A DNA stretch of 64,000 bases from Anastrepha obliqua (lineage: Eukaryota > Arthropoda > Insecta > Diptera > Tephritidae), in the NCBI RefSeq assembly GCF_027943255.1, contig NC_072894.1:82375601-82439600 (forward strand). The letters are read 5' to 3'. Each line of letters opens with the position of its first letter. The first letter of the stretch is position 1. Positions 35,701 to 45,380 of this stretch are shown here, in pieces. The notes under the pieces were generated by a model. It made no database searches and was not told the DNA's origin. It saw only the letters and a list, made by a program, of their open reading frames with translations. Both the position numbers and the translations under genes were made by a program.

Positions 35701-37347
35701 TATATGTAGTTTCAAAGGATCGATTTCATATGCTTATGTAAATATATGTATGCTGCTTTCTAGGAAGGCTTACTTTTATAAATATGTTTTTATTATTCAG
35801 GCTTTCTCAAAAAATACATTAACAAACTTTTATTTTTAGTTGTCAAACGAAAAAATATTTCGCCAATTTGCCAGCCGTTAGTATAGTCATACCCTTCTAT
35901 AATGAACACTTCAGCGCTTTGGTGCGTTCTCTGCATAGTATTGTTTCCCGTACCCCCTCGGAGTTAATAAAAGAAATAATACTCGTGGATGATTTTAGCG
36001 ATCGGGTCGAACTGAAGGGGCAACTAGACGACTATGTGAGAAAGTATTTTCCTAAAGTAGAAATTCATCGTTTTCGAAAACGTCAAGGCCTGATAGCAGC
36101 ACGTCTGGCTGGTGCCATTAAGGCAGTCGGTGACATTTTGGTTTTTATGGATTCACACATAGAGACCAATTATAATTGGCTGCCGCCACTACTACATCCA
36201 ATCGTGCTAGATAAGCGAACAGTTGTATGCCCGATGATCGATGTGATTGATGACGAAACCTTTGAGTACAGAATTCAAGATGAAGGCGCACGTGGTGTTT
36301 TTGATTGGATGTTTGACTATAAAAGGATTCCACTATTTGTGAATGACATGAAAGATCCCACAAAACCATTCGAGAGCCCTATCATGTCGGGTGGTTTGTT
36401 CGCTATATCACGAGACTGGTTTTGGGAGTTAGGCGGATATGATGAGGGATTAGATATTTGGGGTGGAGAGCAGTACGAATTAAGTTTCAAAATTTGGATG
36501 TGTGGCGGACGGCTATTGGATGCGCCATGTTCACGAGTAGGACATATTTTCCGAAAGACTGATTGGCCTGGTGTGACGAGTGATCGTAAAGATGACTACT
36601 TATATAAGGTAAGTGTCATAAATAATTAGCGTAGGTCATGTGCGAACATATGTACATAGGTGTTTTCATTAACACACAATTTTACTGCAGAATTACAAAC
36701 GTGTAGCGGAGGTGTGGATGGATGAGTACAAGCAATATCTCTACCACCATGGACACGGATTGTATGAAAAAATCGATGCAGGCGATTTAACCGAGCAAAG
36801 AGCTTTACGCAATAAGTTACATTGCAAGTCATTTAAGTGGTTTATGGAAAATGTAGCCTACGACTTGTTGAAAGAGTTTCCGCCAAAAGGCACTACTGAT
36901 TTCGCATTTGGTCAGATTAGAAATGTGGGAGCGCCGAATCTTTGCCTCGATACATTAGGTCCTCCCGATTACAGACCGATTGGTGTTGAGCAATGCGAAA
37001 AAGAAAAAATGTTCCCTAGTCGAAATCAAGACTGGTCCCTAAGCGAAAATCACGATTTGCGTATGCGCGGTGAAGAATATTGCTTGCAGGCTGTCCAGAA
37101 AAAAGCCAATTCAGTTGTGGTGTTTTATGATTGTCACAATGGTAGTAGCGATCAGTTGTGGTATTACAATCGTAAAACGCAGTGGTTGGTTTATGGGAAA
37201 AGACGGAATTTTTGCTTGGAAGCCTACCCGAACTACAAAGAAGTGGTAATAAACAGATGTAAAAGGAATAATGCAAACATGAAATGGACTTTTGTACACG
37301 TTAATGACACTTTGCTCGATGGATACTTTAAAACACTCCCAACATAA
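23368..37347 (+). CDS. Polypeptide N-acetylgalactosaminyltransferase, GALNT10-like (gene 2 of a tandem pair)
   Basis: Same enzyme activity and Golgi type II layout as gene 1. Coding exons 23368-23756, 35840-36608 and 36691-37347 join in frame to 604 codons plus stop, with GT-AG junctions at the same positions and phases (2, then 0) as gene 1. The anchor is [20 protein letters not shown]. The catalytic domain has [24 protein letters not shown] and [22 protein letters not shown] supplies the third metal-binding His. A ricin-type lectin domain ends the protein. Intron 1 is about 12.1 kb and filled with transposons. ATG 23368 was preferred over an in-frame ATG 45 bp upstream because it has GGAAAA before it and gives a short cytoplasmic tail like gene 1. 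No frame damage. Confidence 0.92.
23878..24245 (-). pseudogene. LINE reverse transcriptase C-terminus and 3' end
   Basis: The minus strand reads [20 protein letters not shown]..., then (past a stop) [39 protein letters not shown] and [20 protein letters not shown] plus stop. The RW.D.VE.DL block after RT is typical of non-LTR elements. It lies in intron 1 of gene 2. Confidence 0.7.
24277..24335 (-). repeat. Possible old SINE fragment
   Basis: CGTCTCCGAATGGAAAATGG and TGCATGAGAAGCTTCTTCCT loosely match the SINE middle (GACTCCGAACGACAGATATT, TATGAGGAGCATTTTCATGG). Weak. Confidence 0.3.
24340..25048. other. Intron 1 of gene 2, unassigned part
   Basis: A+T-rich with no recognised element, ending in a GTAT microsatellite (25049-25070). 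Confidence 0.4.
25071..26260 (-). mobile_element. maT-type (DD37D) Tc1/mariner element, inactive
   Basis: Left end CAGGGTGAACGATATGAAGT follows TA; the right end in reverse is TGAACAATATGAAGTGTTA. The transposase is in two frames: 26105-25818 ([20 protein letters not shown], helix-turn-helix) and 25830-25180 ([24 protein letters not shown]). The spacing from QQD to the MD of NSMDYSIW is shorter than the family's 37 because the residues after QQDS are missing (reads [13 protein letters not shown]). The junction between the frames is frameshifted near codon RSCCA. The right end lacks its last five bases, where the next element begins. Confidence 0.75.
26261..27564 (+). mobile_element. Mariner (DD34D) element, near full length, inactive
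   Basis: About 1.3 kb with terminal inverted repeats CGAGGTTTGTTAAAAAAATA at both ends. TA follows the right end only. The transposase region shows an N-terminal helix-turn-helix domain ([20 protein letters not shown]), then [21 protein letters not shown] (interrupted by a stop), [11 protein letters not shown] and [14 protein letters not shown]. Frameshifts and stops break it (after AKFGRM, at EYY*Q, after ELNNIKN). Confidence 0.82.
27627..28093 (-). mobile_element. Mos1-type mariner deletion derivative (467 bp)
   Basis: Ends TTAGGTGCGC(A/G)ACTAA are flanked by TA on both sides. The minus strand retains the transposase N-terminus ([52 protein letters not shown]) joined directly to the last residues before the terminal repeat. 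It is internally deleted and would need a transposase in trans. Confidence 0.7.
28094..28735. other. Intron 1 of gene 2, unassigned part
   Basis: A+T-rich, no recognised element. Confidence 0.35.
28736..29107 (-). pseudogene. Jockey-like LINE, 3' part (split by a rosa element)
   Basis: The minus strand reads [33 protein letters not shown] and [20 protein letters not shown], the C-terminal RT/thumb region of jockey-type LINEs. The frame is continuous with LRQL just beyond the inserted element (30394 onward). Confidence 0.75.
29108..30393 (-). mobile_element. rosa-type (DD41D) element inserted in a jockey-like LINE
   Basis: 1,286 bp with ends AAGGGTGATTTTTTAAG and ACGGGTGATTTTTTAGC, flanked by TA duplications inside the LINE. 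The minus frame 29869-29216 has the catalytic region ([35 protein letters not shown]41D spacing), and 30139-29882 the second half of the DNA-binding region. One TGA separates the two frames where a Trp would be expected (GE*ALGKLA). A short deletion follows RVRT and a frameshift lies upstream. It is better preserved than the copy at 18040. Confidence 0.85.
30394..31430 (-). pseudogene. Jockey-like LINE, 5' part of the RT
   Basis: The minus strand shows [20 protein letters not shown] (RT), [20 protein letters not shown], then [12 protein letters not shown] and NKLRQL at the rosa junction. The stretch after FTADIP runs to [10 protein letters not shown], so the catalytic ADD motif is gone. An upstream segment (31406-31134) is the region before RT ([20 protein letters not shown]). 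Confidence 0.75.
31440..31695 (-). pseudogene. RNase H fragment of a LINE
   Basis: The minus strand reads [20 protein letters not shown], the SDSQ.AIKAL block of LINE RNase H. The rest is degraded. It is cut by the piggyBac-like MITE on its right side. Confidence 0.45.
31708..32427. mobile_element. piggyBac-like MITE, 720 bp, in a TTAA site
   Basis: Both ends are GGGGTTAGGGGTAGTCAGA and both are flanked by TTAA (31704-31707 and 32428-32431), the piggyBac target duplication. An inner inverted repeat, CTTGTGCCTGATCGAAG and its complement, lies near 31990 and 32132. Long A and T runs, no transposase. Confidence 0.75.
32432..33399. other. Intron 1 of gene 2 with coding-like minus-strand sequence of unknown origin
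   Basis: Between about 33100 and 32640 the minus strand gives protein-like pieces in changing frames ([54 protein letters not shown]). No family recognised; probably a decayed transposon gene. Confidence 0.35.
33400..35177 (+). mobile_element. Long-TIR DNA element with decayed Cys-rich gene
   Basis: Inverted repeats of about 265 bp (33400-33661 and 34912-35177) match at high identity over most of their length (shared blocks include TTTTGGCATGCTCTTTTCGA and AATATCTCCATTCCGACGCA). They frame about 1.25 kb of coding remnants on the plus strand. The element interrupts intron 1 of gene 2. The target duplication and exact tips are unclear because the tips are diverged. Confidence 0.7.
33854..34955 (+). 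pseudogene. Unidentified transposon protein: Cys-rich N-terminus and VFDGYP region, multiple frameshifts
   Basis: Begins [20 protein letters not shown]. The next open frame (34016-34432) has [10 protein letters not shown]...[13 protein letters not shown], a C-x2-C...H-x3-C cluster that looks like a metal-binding site. A later piece reads [17 protein letters not shown]. The last frame (34521-34955) has [20 protein letters not shown] and [15 protein letters not shown]. Proteins with this order of motifs occur as uncharacterised, repeated ORFs in other animals as far as I recall; VFDGYP may be part of a nuclease-like fold. At least three frame breaks. Function not assigned. Confidence 0.55.
35415..35680 (+). 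pseudogene. RNase H fragment of a LINE
   Basis: The plus strand reads [20 protein letters not shown] and [13 protein letters not shown], then [11 protein letters not shown] in another frame. These are the first RNase H motif (TDGS) and a mutated DSQ motif. It lies about 160 bp before exon 2 of gene 2. Confidence 0.55.
35840..36608 (+). CDS. GalNAc-transferase gene 2, coding exon 2 (catalytic domain)
   Basis: Starts after TTTATTTTTAG, completing Gly, then [20 protein letters not shown]. It contains the DSH and Gal/GalNAc-transferase motifs and ends DDYLYK at a GTAAGT donor (36609). It aligns nearly residue for residue with gene 1 exon 2. Confidence 0.92.
36691..37347 (+). CDS. GalNAc-transferase gene 2, coding exon 3 (end of catalytic domain plus ricin lectin)
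   Basis: Begins after TTTTACTGCAG with [18 protein letters not shown]. The lectin domain shows LCLDTLG, YCLQAV, DQLWYY and FCLEAYP. It stops at TAA 37345. Intron 2 is only 82 bp, against 554 bp in gene 1. Confidence 0.92.
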   Translation, partial: NYKRVAEVWMDEYKQYLYHHGHGLYEKIDAGDLTEQRALRNKLHCKSFKWFMENVAYDLLKEFPPKGTTDFAFGQIRNVGAPNLCLDTLGPPDYRPIGVEQCEKEKMFPSRNQDWSLSENHDLRMRGEEYCLQAVQKKANSVVVFYDCHNGSSDQLWYYNRKTQWLVYGKRRNFCLEAYPNYKEVVINRCKRNNANMKWTFVHVNDTLLDGYFKTLPT

Positions 37348-37479
37348 ATAACGCTAGTTTTTACGATATAAAAAGTCATCCATATCTATAAAGCTCTATA
37401 GTAACTTATTTACATACCTATAATGTAGTTGTAAATATGTGTAAATGTAATATTAGTCATAGTAATAATAATAATTATA

Positions 37480-37485
37480 AATAAA
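37480..37485 (+). terminator. Poly(A) signal of GalNAc-transferase gene 2
   Basis: AATAAA lies 133 bp after the stop codon. A second AATAAA is at 37511-37516. Confidence 0.5.
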
Positions 37486-37540
37486 CTTTACATGTATTTG
37501 ATTTCTTACAAATAAATAGGCATGACTTCATGTAGGCACA

Positions 37541-38066
37541 TCTATACTATAAAGGTGAATCTCTGTACGTTGTCCGCGCATCACTACGAAACGACAACAC
37601 CAAATGACGTAAAAATTTTTATCCATTCATATTTTCACCCAATGAAGGTTATAGGCATGTTTTTATGATGGAACTCCCTTCCCACAGCTCCCAGGCCGCG
37701 CCATCATTCGTCAGTAATAATCGAATATTTGTTTAAATTTAATCTAAAAAATCTTAGTTTTTCCTATTTCCCACTATTTATAGCACACTCTAGACTTCAT
37801 AATCCGCATAGCTGTTTAACTATGACCCAAATGCAAAGTTCAAAAACGGTTTGAGATAGAAAATTAATTAAAATAATTTTGCTTGATATTTTTCTGATTG
37901 ATTGTTTTGATTTTATTCAACGAGGCATACTAACGGATGCCGGCTATTGTAATATTATGGTTAAAAAATTATTTTCTATGAAATTATTGTCTGTAATTCT
38001 TTTATATACATATCCTAAATCACTCAAAACTACTCCTACGCGAGCGGGGCCGCGGGGTAAAGCTAG
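37541..38066 (+). mobile_element. Helitron-like non-autonomous element
   Basis: Starts TCTATACTATAAAG after A and ends GGGGCCGCGGGGTAAAGCTAG before T. This fits the Helitron rule (5' TC, 3' CTRR preceded by a short GC-rich hairpin, insertion between A and T). 526 bp, no Rep/helicase. It lies 25 bp after the second gene 2 poly(A) signal. Confidence 0.6.
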
Positions 38067-38149
38067 TATACATATATTTATATTCGAACAAAAAAAATAG
38101 TTAAAAATCATTCATTGAGATGTTCACCACGAAAGTACACACCTTTTTT

Positions 38150-38365
38150 TCCTTGGTCACGCTTCCACCGTACACGGTTCTGTGATGTTGTTTTTGCACC
38201 GTCCCATGAGATATCGGCATCTCCTAGTTCGCGCAGTATCGACCTTCTCCAAGTGTTTTTTGGTCAACCGCGACCTCTGCTGCTTTGCGGGTTCCAATCC
38301 AGAGCCAAATCTCGTGATGCTATCTGGTGGTTTTCTCAATGTGTGACCTATCCATCGGCGTGAAC
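38150..38365 (-). pseudogene. LINE reverse transcriptase C-terminal fragment
   Basis: The minus strand reads RWIGHTLRKPPDSITRFG, then RSRLTKKHLEKVDTARTR and ends CTVEA plus stop. This is the W.GH.LR...P...W...G.R.R.R tail found after RT in many non-LTR elements. Confidence 0.55.
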
Positions 38366-38539
38366 ACAGGATTCAGAATCAAAATTACACACCTAAACTT
38401 CATTTTATTTAATTACTAGCGGACACGACTGATTCCGTTCTGTCAAATAGATTTTGAATGTGGCAGTTTATAATAAATTTTTACTCTGCTTACCCTCACA
38501 CACCGCCCTATCATCATGGTGACGGTTCTGTTCATGAGA

Positions 38540-39020
38540 ATTAAAGAAAAGGGTCAGTTCGGGTGACCTAAGTATCTTCGCTTCCACGAACTTTGGCCAC
38601 TCTTTTGGGACCAACTAAAAACCCCGACTGGGATCTTTGCCAGAGAACGTCGTGATATCGATGTTGAAGGTTGTTCAGTAACACTTCTCGCAACAGCAGC
38701 AATATTCTTAACAGAACGTCCAAATTTGGTCTGCCAGTCCTTTTTCTATCTTCAACAGAACCAGTTTCTCGAAACTTTTTCACCAACCTTTGAATTGTCG
38801 ACTCATTCGAACGATTATTTCCACCAAAAAAATCAAGAATTTCGTGATATGTTTATAAGGATCCATCATTTTCATAAGATTCAATAATTTTAGCGCATTT
38901 TTCTATCATGTAAAATTGTGCATCTGCTTGTTTGACAAATGTCGAAGATGATATAGAAAAAAGGTACGTCTAGGAATTATTCACTACTGCCATAGAGGGA
39001 TCACTTTTGAAAGACCCTTT
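38540..39020 (-). pseudogene. DD41D-like transposon N-terminal fragment
   Basis: The right end, in reverse, begins AAGGGTCTTTCAAAAGTGAT like a terminal repeat. The minus strand encodes IEKCAKIIESYENDGSL, STIQRLVKKFRETGSVEDRK and TGRP, and in another frame NIAAVARSVTEQPSTSISRR. This is the helix-turn-helix half only; the catalytic part is missing. Confidence 0.55.
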
Positions 39021-39317
39021 ATATGAAGTAAATTAGAAAAGTTTATATTTTTTTATTTTTATTGAACGATGTTTTCTGCAAAGAATTTTTTGTCTTGATC
39101 CCTTTATTATTGTTTCTATTTAAATTAAAAATGTTTACAATTTTTATTGCGTTTTGGGGTTCAATAATATTAGAAGCCAATACTACTAAATACATTGTTT
39201 TATTTATGCGGGTATGGGGGTCATAAAGTGCTTGAAGTCAAAATTGCATCTTTTAATGTAGTAGTCGATGTCTTAAGCTGTTGTTACGTTTAAGGTCTCA
39301 ATGGATATTAGCATTTA

Positions 39318-40822
39318 TTAGGTTGGAGAATCAGTTCGTAGCGATGTCTTATTTAAACAAAAAACCACAATTATATCAATAAGTTAATCAATTATATGGT
39401 CGCCGTTGCTGTTTACAACCTCTTCCCACCTCTTAACCAATTTGTAGATTCCGTTCCGCCAAAAATCGCCTGGTCTGGTGTCCAATAAGTTTCCCGACTA
39501 GAAATTTTGGTAAGGCGGTGATTTGGCCCAAATAAGGCAAACCGCATTCCAAATTTGCGCCTCATAAGGCAGCCAAACTAGGCCCAAGTCCCGAAAGGTA
39601 TCGCCACACATCTGCCTCGCAGGTTCGAAAAACCGAACTTCGGTAATACTCCGGATGCCCTTCTACAAATCGGTTAGGGATTCCAATTTATGCCTAAGTG
39701 AGACACTGCCACAGATTTTCGTGACCACAACCAAATTTGGTATTGTTCTGGCATGCCAATCTTTGCCTTGCCTAACGTGGGCCTGGTAAGGTAATAGTGA
39801 GGCGTGCGTCAGTAAGGCCTGCCTAATTCGGGCCTAACTGATTCTTCGGCATTGTAATTCTACTCGGGTTTTTAGCCAGTTTTAAGAACCTCTTTGTTAT
39901 TGAAGGTAACGCCCTTCATATGGTTTGACAGGGAGCGGAAAAGGTGGTAATCGGTCGGTGCAAGGTCCAGAGAATACGGCGGATGCTGAAGGACCTCCCA
40001 TTCGAACTCTTAGAGTACGGCTTTGACGACTTGTGCAACATGGGGGCTGGTGCTGTCATGAAGGAGTAGATGGTGTTGACCATGTAGATCAGGTCTTTTC
40101 TGTCGAGTAGCCTGATTCAGGCACTGTAGCTGGGCAATGTAGAAGTCCTTGTTGACCGGGATCTTGTTTTCGCGCATTTAACAGCTTGACTCTCGGCTTT
40201 CGCGTATCTCCTGAAGCCATCGACTTCTTTCTTTGCTGCATCTTGATGTATAGGCACATTTTTCTTCTTCCGTGACGATTCGGTACAAAAAGGGCTGTTT
40301 ATGGCTGCGTTTTGCTCGATGGCGGACGAGATGCTGCGAAGAAATTTGAAGGCAAATTTCTTTGTTTTTTTTGTTGAGCTCGTGAGGCACCTAGGCTCCC
40401 AATTTTTTGGTAAATCCCATTGAATGAAGGTGACTGAGAATAATTTTATGATCGCAGTTAATTTTTTCTGCCAATTCACCGGCGATCGTTGTGCTTCAAA
40501 AGTGATTTGAGACGTTCTACATCGAATTCAGAAGTCCTTCCGCTGCTGGACGTGTCATCGACGTCAAAGTCGCCTTTTTTGAACTTTGCAAACCATAGTC
40601 TCTCCATACACGTCGCAAATGTCCCAGGCTGTTTTTCGACAGCTTTTTGACCTCTATGAAAAGCAAAAAAGAGGAAGTGTCGAAAATGTTGAGTTTGGCT
40701 CCTGGGTATTCCATTTCTAAGCCTCAAAACTAATAAAAAATTAAATAACTCAAAAATACAAGTAATATAGTTTTGTAAAGCAGAAAGAGTTCTATCGAAT
40801 GAATACTTATCCTTTGCCTAGT
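39318..40822 (-). mobile_element. Mos1-type mariner relic carrying an inserted MITE
   Basis: Left end TTAGGTTGGAGAATCAG after TA. The minus strand gives transposase pieces in several frames: FDVDDTSSSGRTSEF, WVPHELNKKN-like, YSLDLAPTDYHLF, then LLDTRPGDFWRNGIYKLVKR and WEEVVNSNGDHIID plus stop. The sequence is interrupted by a 376-bp MITE (39493-39868). The right terminal repeat is not clear, so the right limit is approximate. Confidence 0.6.
39493..39868. mobile_element. 376-bp MITE, TIR CCCGA(C/G)TAGAA, 3-bp duplication
   Basis: Lies inside the mariner relic's coding region. Ends CCCGACTAGAAATTTTGG and, inverted, CCCGAGTAGAATTACAATG. Removing it with one TTT copy restores the mariner frame (AKNLLDTRPGDFW), which fixes both borders and shows a TTT duplication. 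The inside is rich in AGGC/GCCT words (TAAGGC, GCCTAA) and has no coding. Confidence 0.7.
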
Positions 40823-41424
40823 AGCAAATAAATCGTTGTAAAATAAAAGAAAATATAAAAAAGCTATGCACTTATTTAATTCCAAATCAATAGTTCCTTT
40901 AATAGGTAACCAGCGTTAACACCCATAAAAATGTCGGCGTTCACTTACGTTTGGCGCACGTGTTACGAACTCAACACCCTTGCCACTAGTTCCCTGAAAC
41001 GGGACTCAACAACACACAAACACATATACATTGATCCTTTGTACAATAAAAACACACAAACACATTTAAATGTACCCAGAAGGAAATGGTGCAATATCTT
41101 GCCTTCATAAGCTATTACAGAACAGCTTCTAAGCAAGTGAAATGCTTATGTCAACAGCACTGCTCACAGAGCGCTTCCAGTGCTCCTTCTTGAGAAGTGA
41201 GTAGGCAAGGTGTTACAAAATAAACTGTCGAGCTAACGTTTGTACCTATACACAATTGTCGAAATTTACAGTAAGCGGTACAAACAAAAAAAAGTGAAGC
41301 GTTCATTTCTGTAAATTTATCAAAAGTGTATTTTTGTGATGAAAAGACGTGCTTCGGAAAGTTAGAAATAACTTAAGTAAAATTTATAATAAAAAGAGTG
41401 AGTGTAAATTAAATAAATAAAAAG
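40823..41424. other. Intergenic DNA
   Basis: Contains ACACACAAACACAT microsatellite-like stretches. Nothing recognised. Confidence 0.35.
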
Positions 41425-41867
41425 ATGGGTAGAAGAGGAATGAGCGCGAGTTCTATAAAAAGAAAAATTTTAAAGGAACGAAATAATTTAATACGCAAAC
41501 TTAAGCTATGTGAAAGAAAGAATGAAAATGTAGAAGCCCCCTCCATAACAGATATTATAATGCTGATATTGGTTTACGTGAAGAACAGGAGAGATTTATA
41601 AGAAATCGACATGGCAGGATTACAAGCTACAGAACTAAAAACTGGTTCCTAAGTACCAACTCCCCAGATGATTTCTGTTGTACGAGTATAAGCCCATTTA
41701 CCCTAATTAAAGTGACAGGCTTCTTCGATGAGGCTGGAGGACGTGTTAAAGGCTTGAAAATACAAAATTTAAAAAACTTTTTTGACGAACCACTGCAATC
41801 AATGACGTCTTTAGGCATCTGCACAGGAGAAATTAAATCAGATCTTGCCTTGCTAAGAAAAAAATAA
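41425..41867 (+). pseudogene. Unidentified basic protein, broken by one frameshift
   Basis: ATG 41425 opens MGRRGMSASSIKRKILKERN, NLIRKLKLCERK, then APSITDI before stopping at 41599. From about 41550 another frame continues GLREEQERFIRNRHGRITSY, FCCTSISPFTLIKVTGFFDE, GRVKGLKIQNLKNFF, ending LALLRKK at TAA 41865. Both parts look protein-like and are joined by a single shift or a missed intron. No family recognised. It could be a recent retrocopy or a transposon gene. Confidence 0.4.
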
Positions 41868-44800
41868 TTTAATTACATTTATTTATCTTTTTTGTTTAAA
41901 ATTCATATTTATAAAAAATAAATAAATAAATATATCATCTATTAAAATACTTATAATTATTAAAATTAAAATAATTTTTTTAAATTATCGTTGCTATTTA
42001 GAAGTAAGATAACATCACATGACAAAGACGGCTTCCTGCAGCCCTTACAAAGTAAGCGAGCAAGAAGGGCATACTGCCAGGCGTTTGTGAAGCGCTTGAA
42101 GACAGCTCCTTCTCAAAAGCATTCTCGTACAAGCGGTGGCATAATGACTTGCAATAACACCTTCTATAAGATGTTCCGTCGCAAGCGAAAATGTAATGCC
42201 TTGCGTTTTGGCTCATTTCATATGAGAAATAATTAAGGAAATCATGGAGATGGTAAGGCTCTCCCGATTCCAAAGAAGAGCTTCTGTAATCGCTTTTCAC
42301 TCCTTCTTTTTTCTACTGGGTAAGAAACTGAAAACACTGAAATAAAATATCACTTCTGTTTTTGTATTCGAATTGAGCAGACGTTTTATGTGCAGTGGCA
42401 AACTCACGCATACTTTTCATATAGCAGCTTTAGTATCATTACTTATAACTCATACAATAAGTGTTGAAGTGGGCATAAATCGTGAAATATATTCAATGGG
42501 CGCTATTGTACTTAAACTGTTTATGGTTTATGAATGAAAGACAATTTATTTTTTGTATTCAATTTCATTAAAAATACATTTATTTATTTTTGTTTCTGTT
42601 TATGCATATAAAAACTGAGAAAGGAAATTAATTAATGAAATATAGGCCAATAGAAATTTAATAATAATAGTAATAATAATAATAATAGTTATAATTTTAA
42701 TTATAGTAATTTATTATTTATATTTGTAATTATGCTGCCAGTACATATGTACATATGTATGCTTGTATGACCGCAACTGTTTAGCTTAGAAAAAGTGTTG
42801 CATGTTGTCGAATGCTTGCAACATATTATACCAATGTGTAATGTATTGTATGTGTGTACGTATGTATATTATGCTTAAACGTATGTATGTGCATTTGATT
42901 CATAATTTAATATATTATAATTTTTTTTTAGATTTTTCATCTCTTTTCAATGCATTACTCATTTGTCTCTTTCTCACATATTTTTCATTTGTTCCGCACG
43001 TTTTATATAACACTAAGTATCCAACAAATCAACCTACGGTGACAGTCAGTGCCCTTCGGTCACAATCAACTAAATATTATTATAAAAATAAAAATAGAAA
43101 TCAATTGTAATTGTTAAAAAAAAAACAACAATTATTCAATGTTACAATGAAATAATTCTAATCGAAATGCAATGAGTTACCTTGCCTTTTGAACAGAATG
43201 AGCGTAAGGATTTTAATAAGTGGAACTAATATTTATTTGAAATAGTGAAACATTTACATACGCAATTTATGAAAAAGGTTGTAGAAAAAAGAAAGAATTA
43301 AGAAAATAAAAATGTCATAAATAATAAGTTTTTATTTAGTAATTTTAATAAGTCAGTAAAACTATTTTGATTTTGTTTGTTTTCTTTTTGTTGCTTCTTA
43401 TTCAGCGTACATACAATAAAAAGTCTTGAATGCTATGCAGTGTGTATGTATGTTTATGTATGTATGGCTGCCTATTCGAACCTGCACCAATGGCATTTTT
43501 GCAATGACAAGAGGAAATGCAAAGATGTGTGGCTGCAGCAACAAACACATTGCATGGAGGGATGTTTTTATGTATGTGTAGTTGATTGATGTAGTTATGT
43601 ATGTAAGTCATGCCTATGCATAAGTACATATGTACACGTGTATATGAAGTTCAGTTTGTAAGATTTGCTTTTACTTTATTTCTTAATTAATGAAATCAAT
43701 TTATTAATTTGTATGCACAAAATATGTATGTATGTATATGCTCGCTAATATTGTACGTTATGCATCGTATAAATGAATATATTAAATACATGGCTTTTAT
43801 GTTTGTGTTGTCGTTACTTATTTTGTTGACTTATGTGCTTTTATGTAAATTACTGTATTTTCATTTCTTCATTATACTTTTACTTGTTGGCTTCTTAGAT
43901 ACATACTCTGTCTACTTATGTACTTATGTACATATGTATTTATGTTTGCATTTTATTTATTTACTCATTTAGACTTAATTTTTGATTTGATAATTTTTAT
44001 TTGTGAGCTTGGCCTTGCAATTAATAACCAATTCAAGTGTATACTCATACAATTTACATATGTTTCATTACGTACTTAATACTTTGCTGGTTTCGAGTCA
44101 TTTTTTCAATTTTACGTCCAATTCTATTATAGTTTTTAGATTTTATTTTAAATATTTTGTATAATATACTTTTCTGTGTTTATCCTGCGTTTATTAGCGC
44201 TCCATTCTATGTTTAATGTGTTTTTTGTTTAAGTTTTTTATATTTACTTTCAACTTCGCCGCTTAACGTACTTTCACTGAGACGAAAACCAAACTTCAAT
44301 TTCCTTCCGTTCCTGCTAAATATCTATACGCTAGTGTCTTATTATTATATATGTATTTGTTAATCGGTCTTCCTTTGCCATTTCTCGTTTTCTTTTGTTT
44401 TACGTACATAAATAAATATATATTTTATATGTTGTGTGCGTATATCATTCAATAAAATATTCATAGGTTTAGTCTAATCATCATTATATTTATTATATAA
44501 TATTATCTTTATTAATTAATTTCCCTTTTAACTTGATTAATTTTTAATTTTCTCAAAATGTCTTATGTTTGTTTTGCTTTGCTTAAAACTAGGCAGAATA
44601 CTTAGATTTTTTTTTAAATATGTATGCACATTACACTCGTAATTAAAACGATAAACTAAATGAAGATGAAATAAAGTTTGTGAGAAAGTGTATGCCGTTT
44701 TGTTTTTAACTTTTCCGTCCTCTCTGATTAAACTCCTTTTGTATGCATTTAAGTCTAATCCTTCTCATTACACAATAAATACTATTTTTTTATTTAAACA

Positions 44801-45380
44801 TTTCCATGTTTTGTTTTGTCTTCCATTTATTTAGTGTTGACTTTCAGTTGTATTTTTTTGTCGTTTTTTGTTCTTTTGTTATTAATCACTACTGCAACCA
44901 TTTCAGTTTTATCAGTATGGCTAAATTTTAATTTTACTTTCAAATCTTGCGCAAAATACGCACCTTTTTGTATCTGATAATTTATTTTTATAAATGTTTT
45001 TTTCTCTTATTTAAAATATGTTTTTCATTCTCATTCTTTTGATGTCTTTCGCTGTCTACAAACTAGCTATGCATGTAAGTATGTATGTATGTACATATGT
45101 ATGTATTTACGCTTCTCCAAATTTCTTGCACTACACATTTTTGCAGTGTGAAAATAAATGCTTTCTACATAAATTTCTATGCACGCGTAATTTTTCGTTT
45201 AATAATATTTTTTTACATATTTTTACAAACCTTCTATAGTGTTTTTATTCTCCAAAAAAAATCTCGCCTCGTTATACGGCAGCACTGCGAAAATGTTGCA
45301 TGTTGTTTATAAGAAAAGAACAAGAGAAATGCAAGCTTTGCACAAATTACATATTGAATTTAACAAAATATATGTGTACA
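41868..45380. other. A+T-rich DNA downstream of Tet
   Basis: No genes. Contains an AAT microsatellite (about 42660-42700), many GTATGTATGTA runs and long T-rich tracts on the plus strand. Part could belong to long Tet 3' UTR isoforms on the minus strand, but nothing here proves that. Confidence 0.35.

Noticed and set aside
39493..39868. TTAGGC-like words as a telomeric repeat
   Set aside because: The words are irregular and lie within a bounded MITE; flies lack such telomere repeats.
41060..42310. Possible long degenerate inverted repeat around the unidentified frame at 41425
   Set aside because: A few shared words (AGAAGG, AAGCATT) on both sides are too short and scattered to support terminal repeats.
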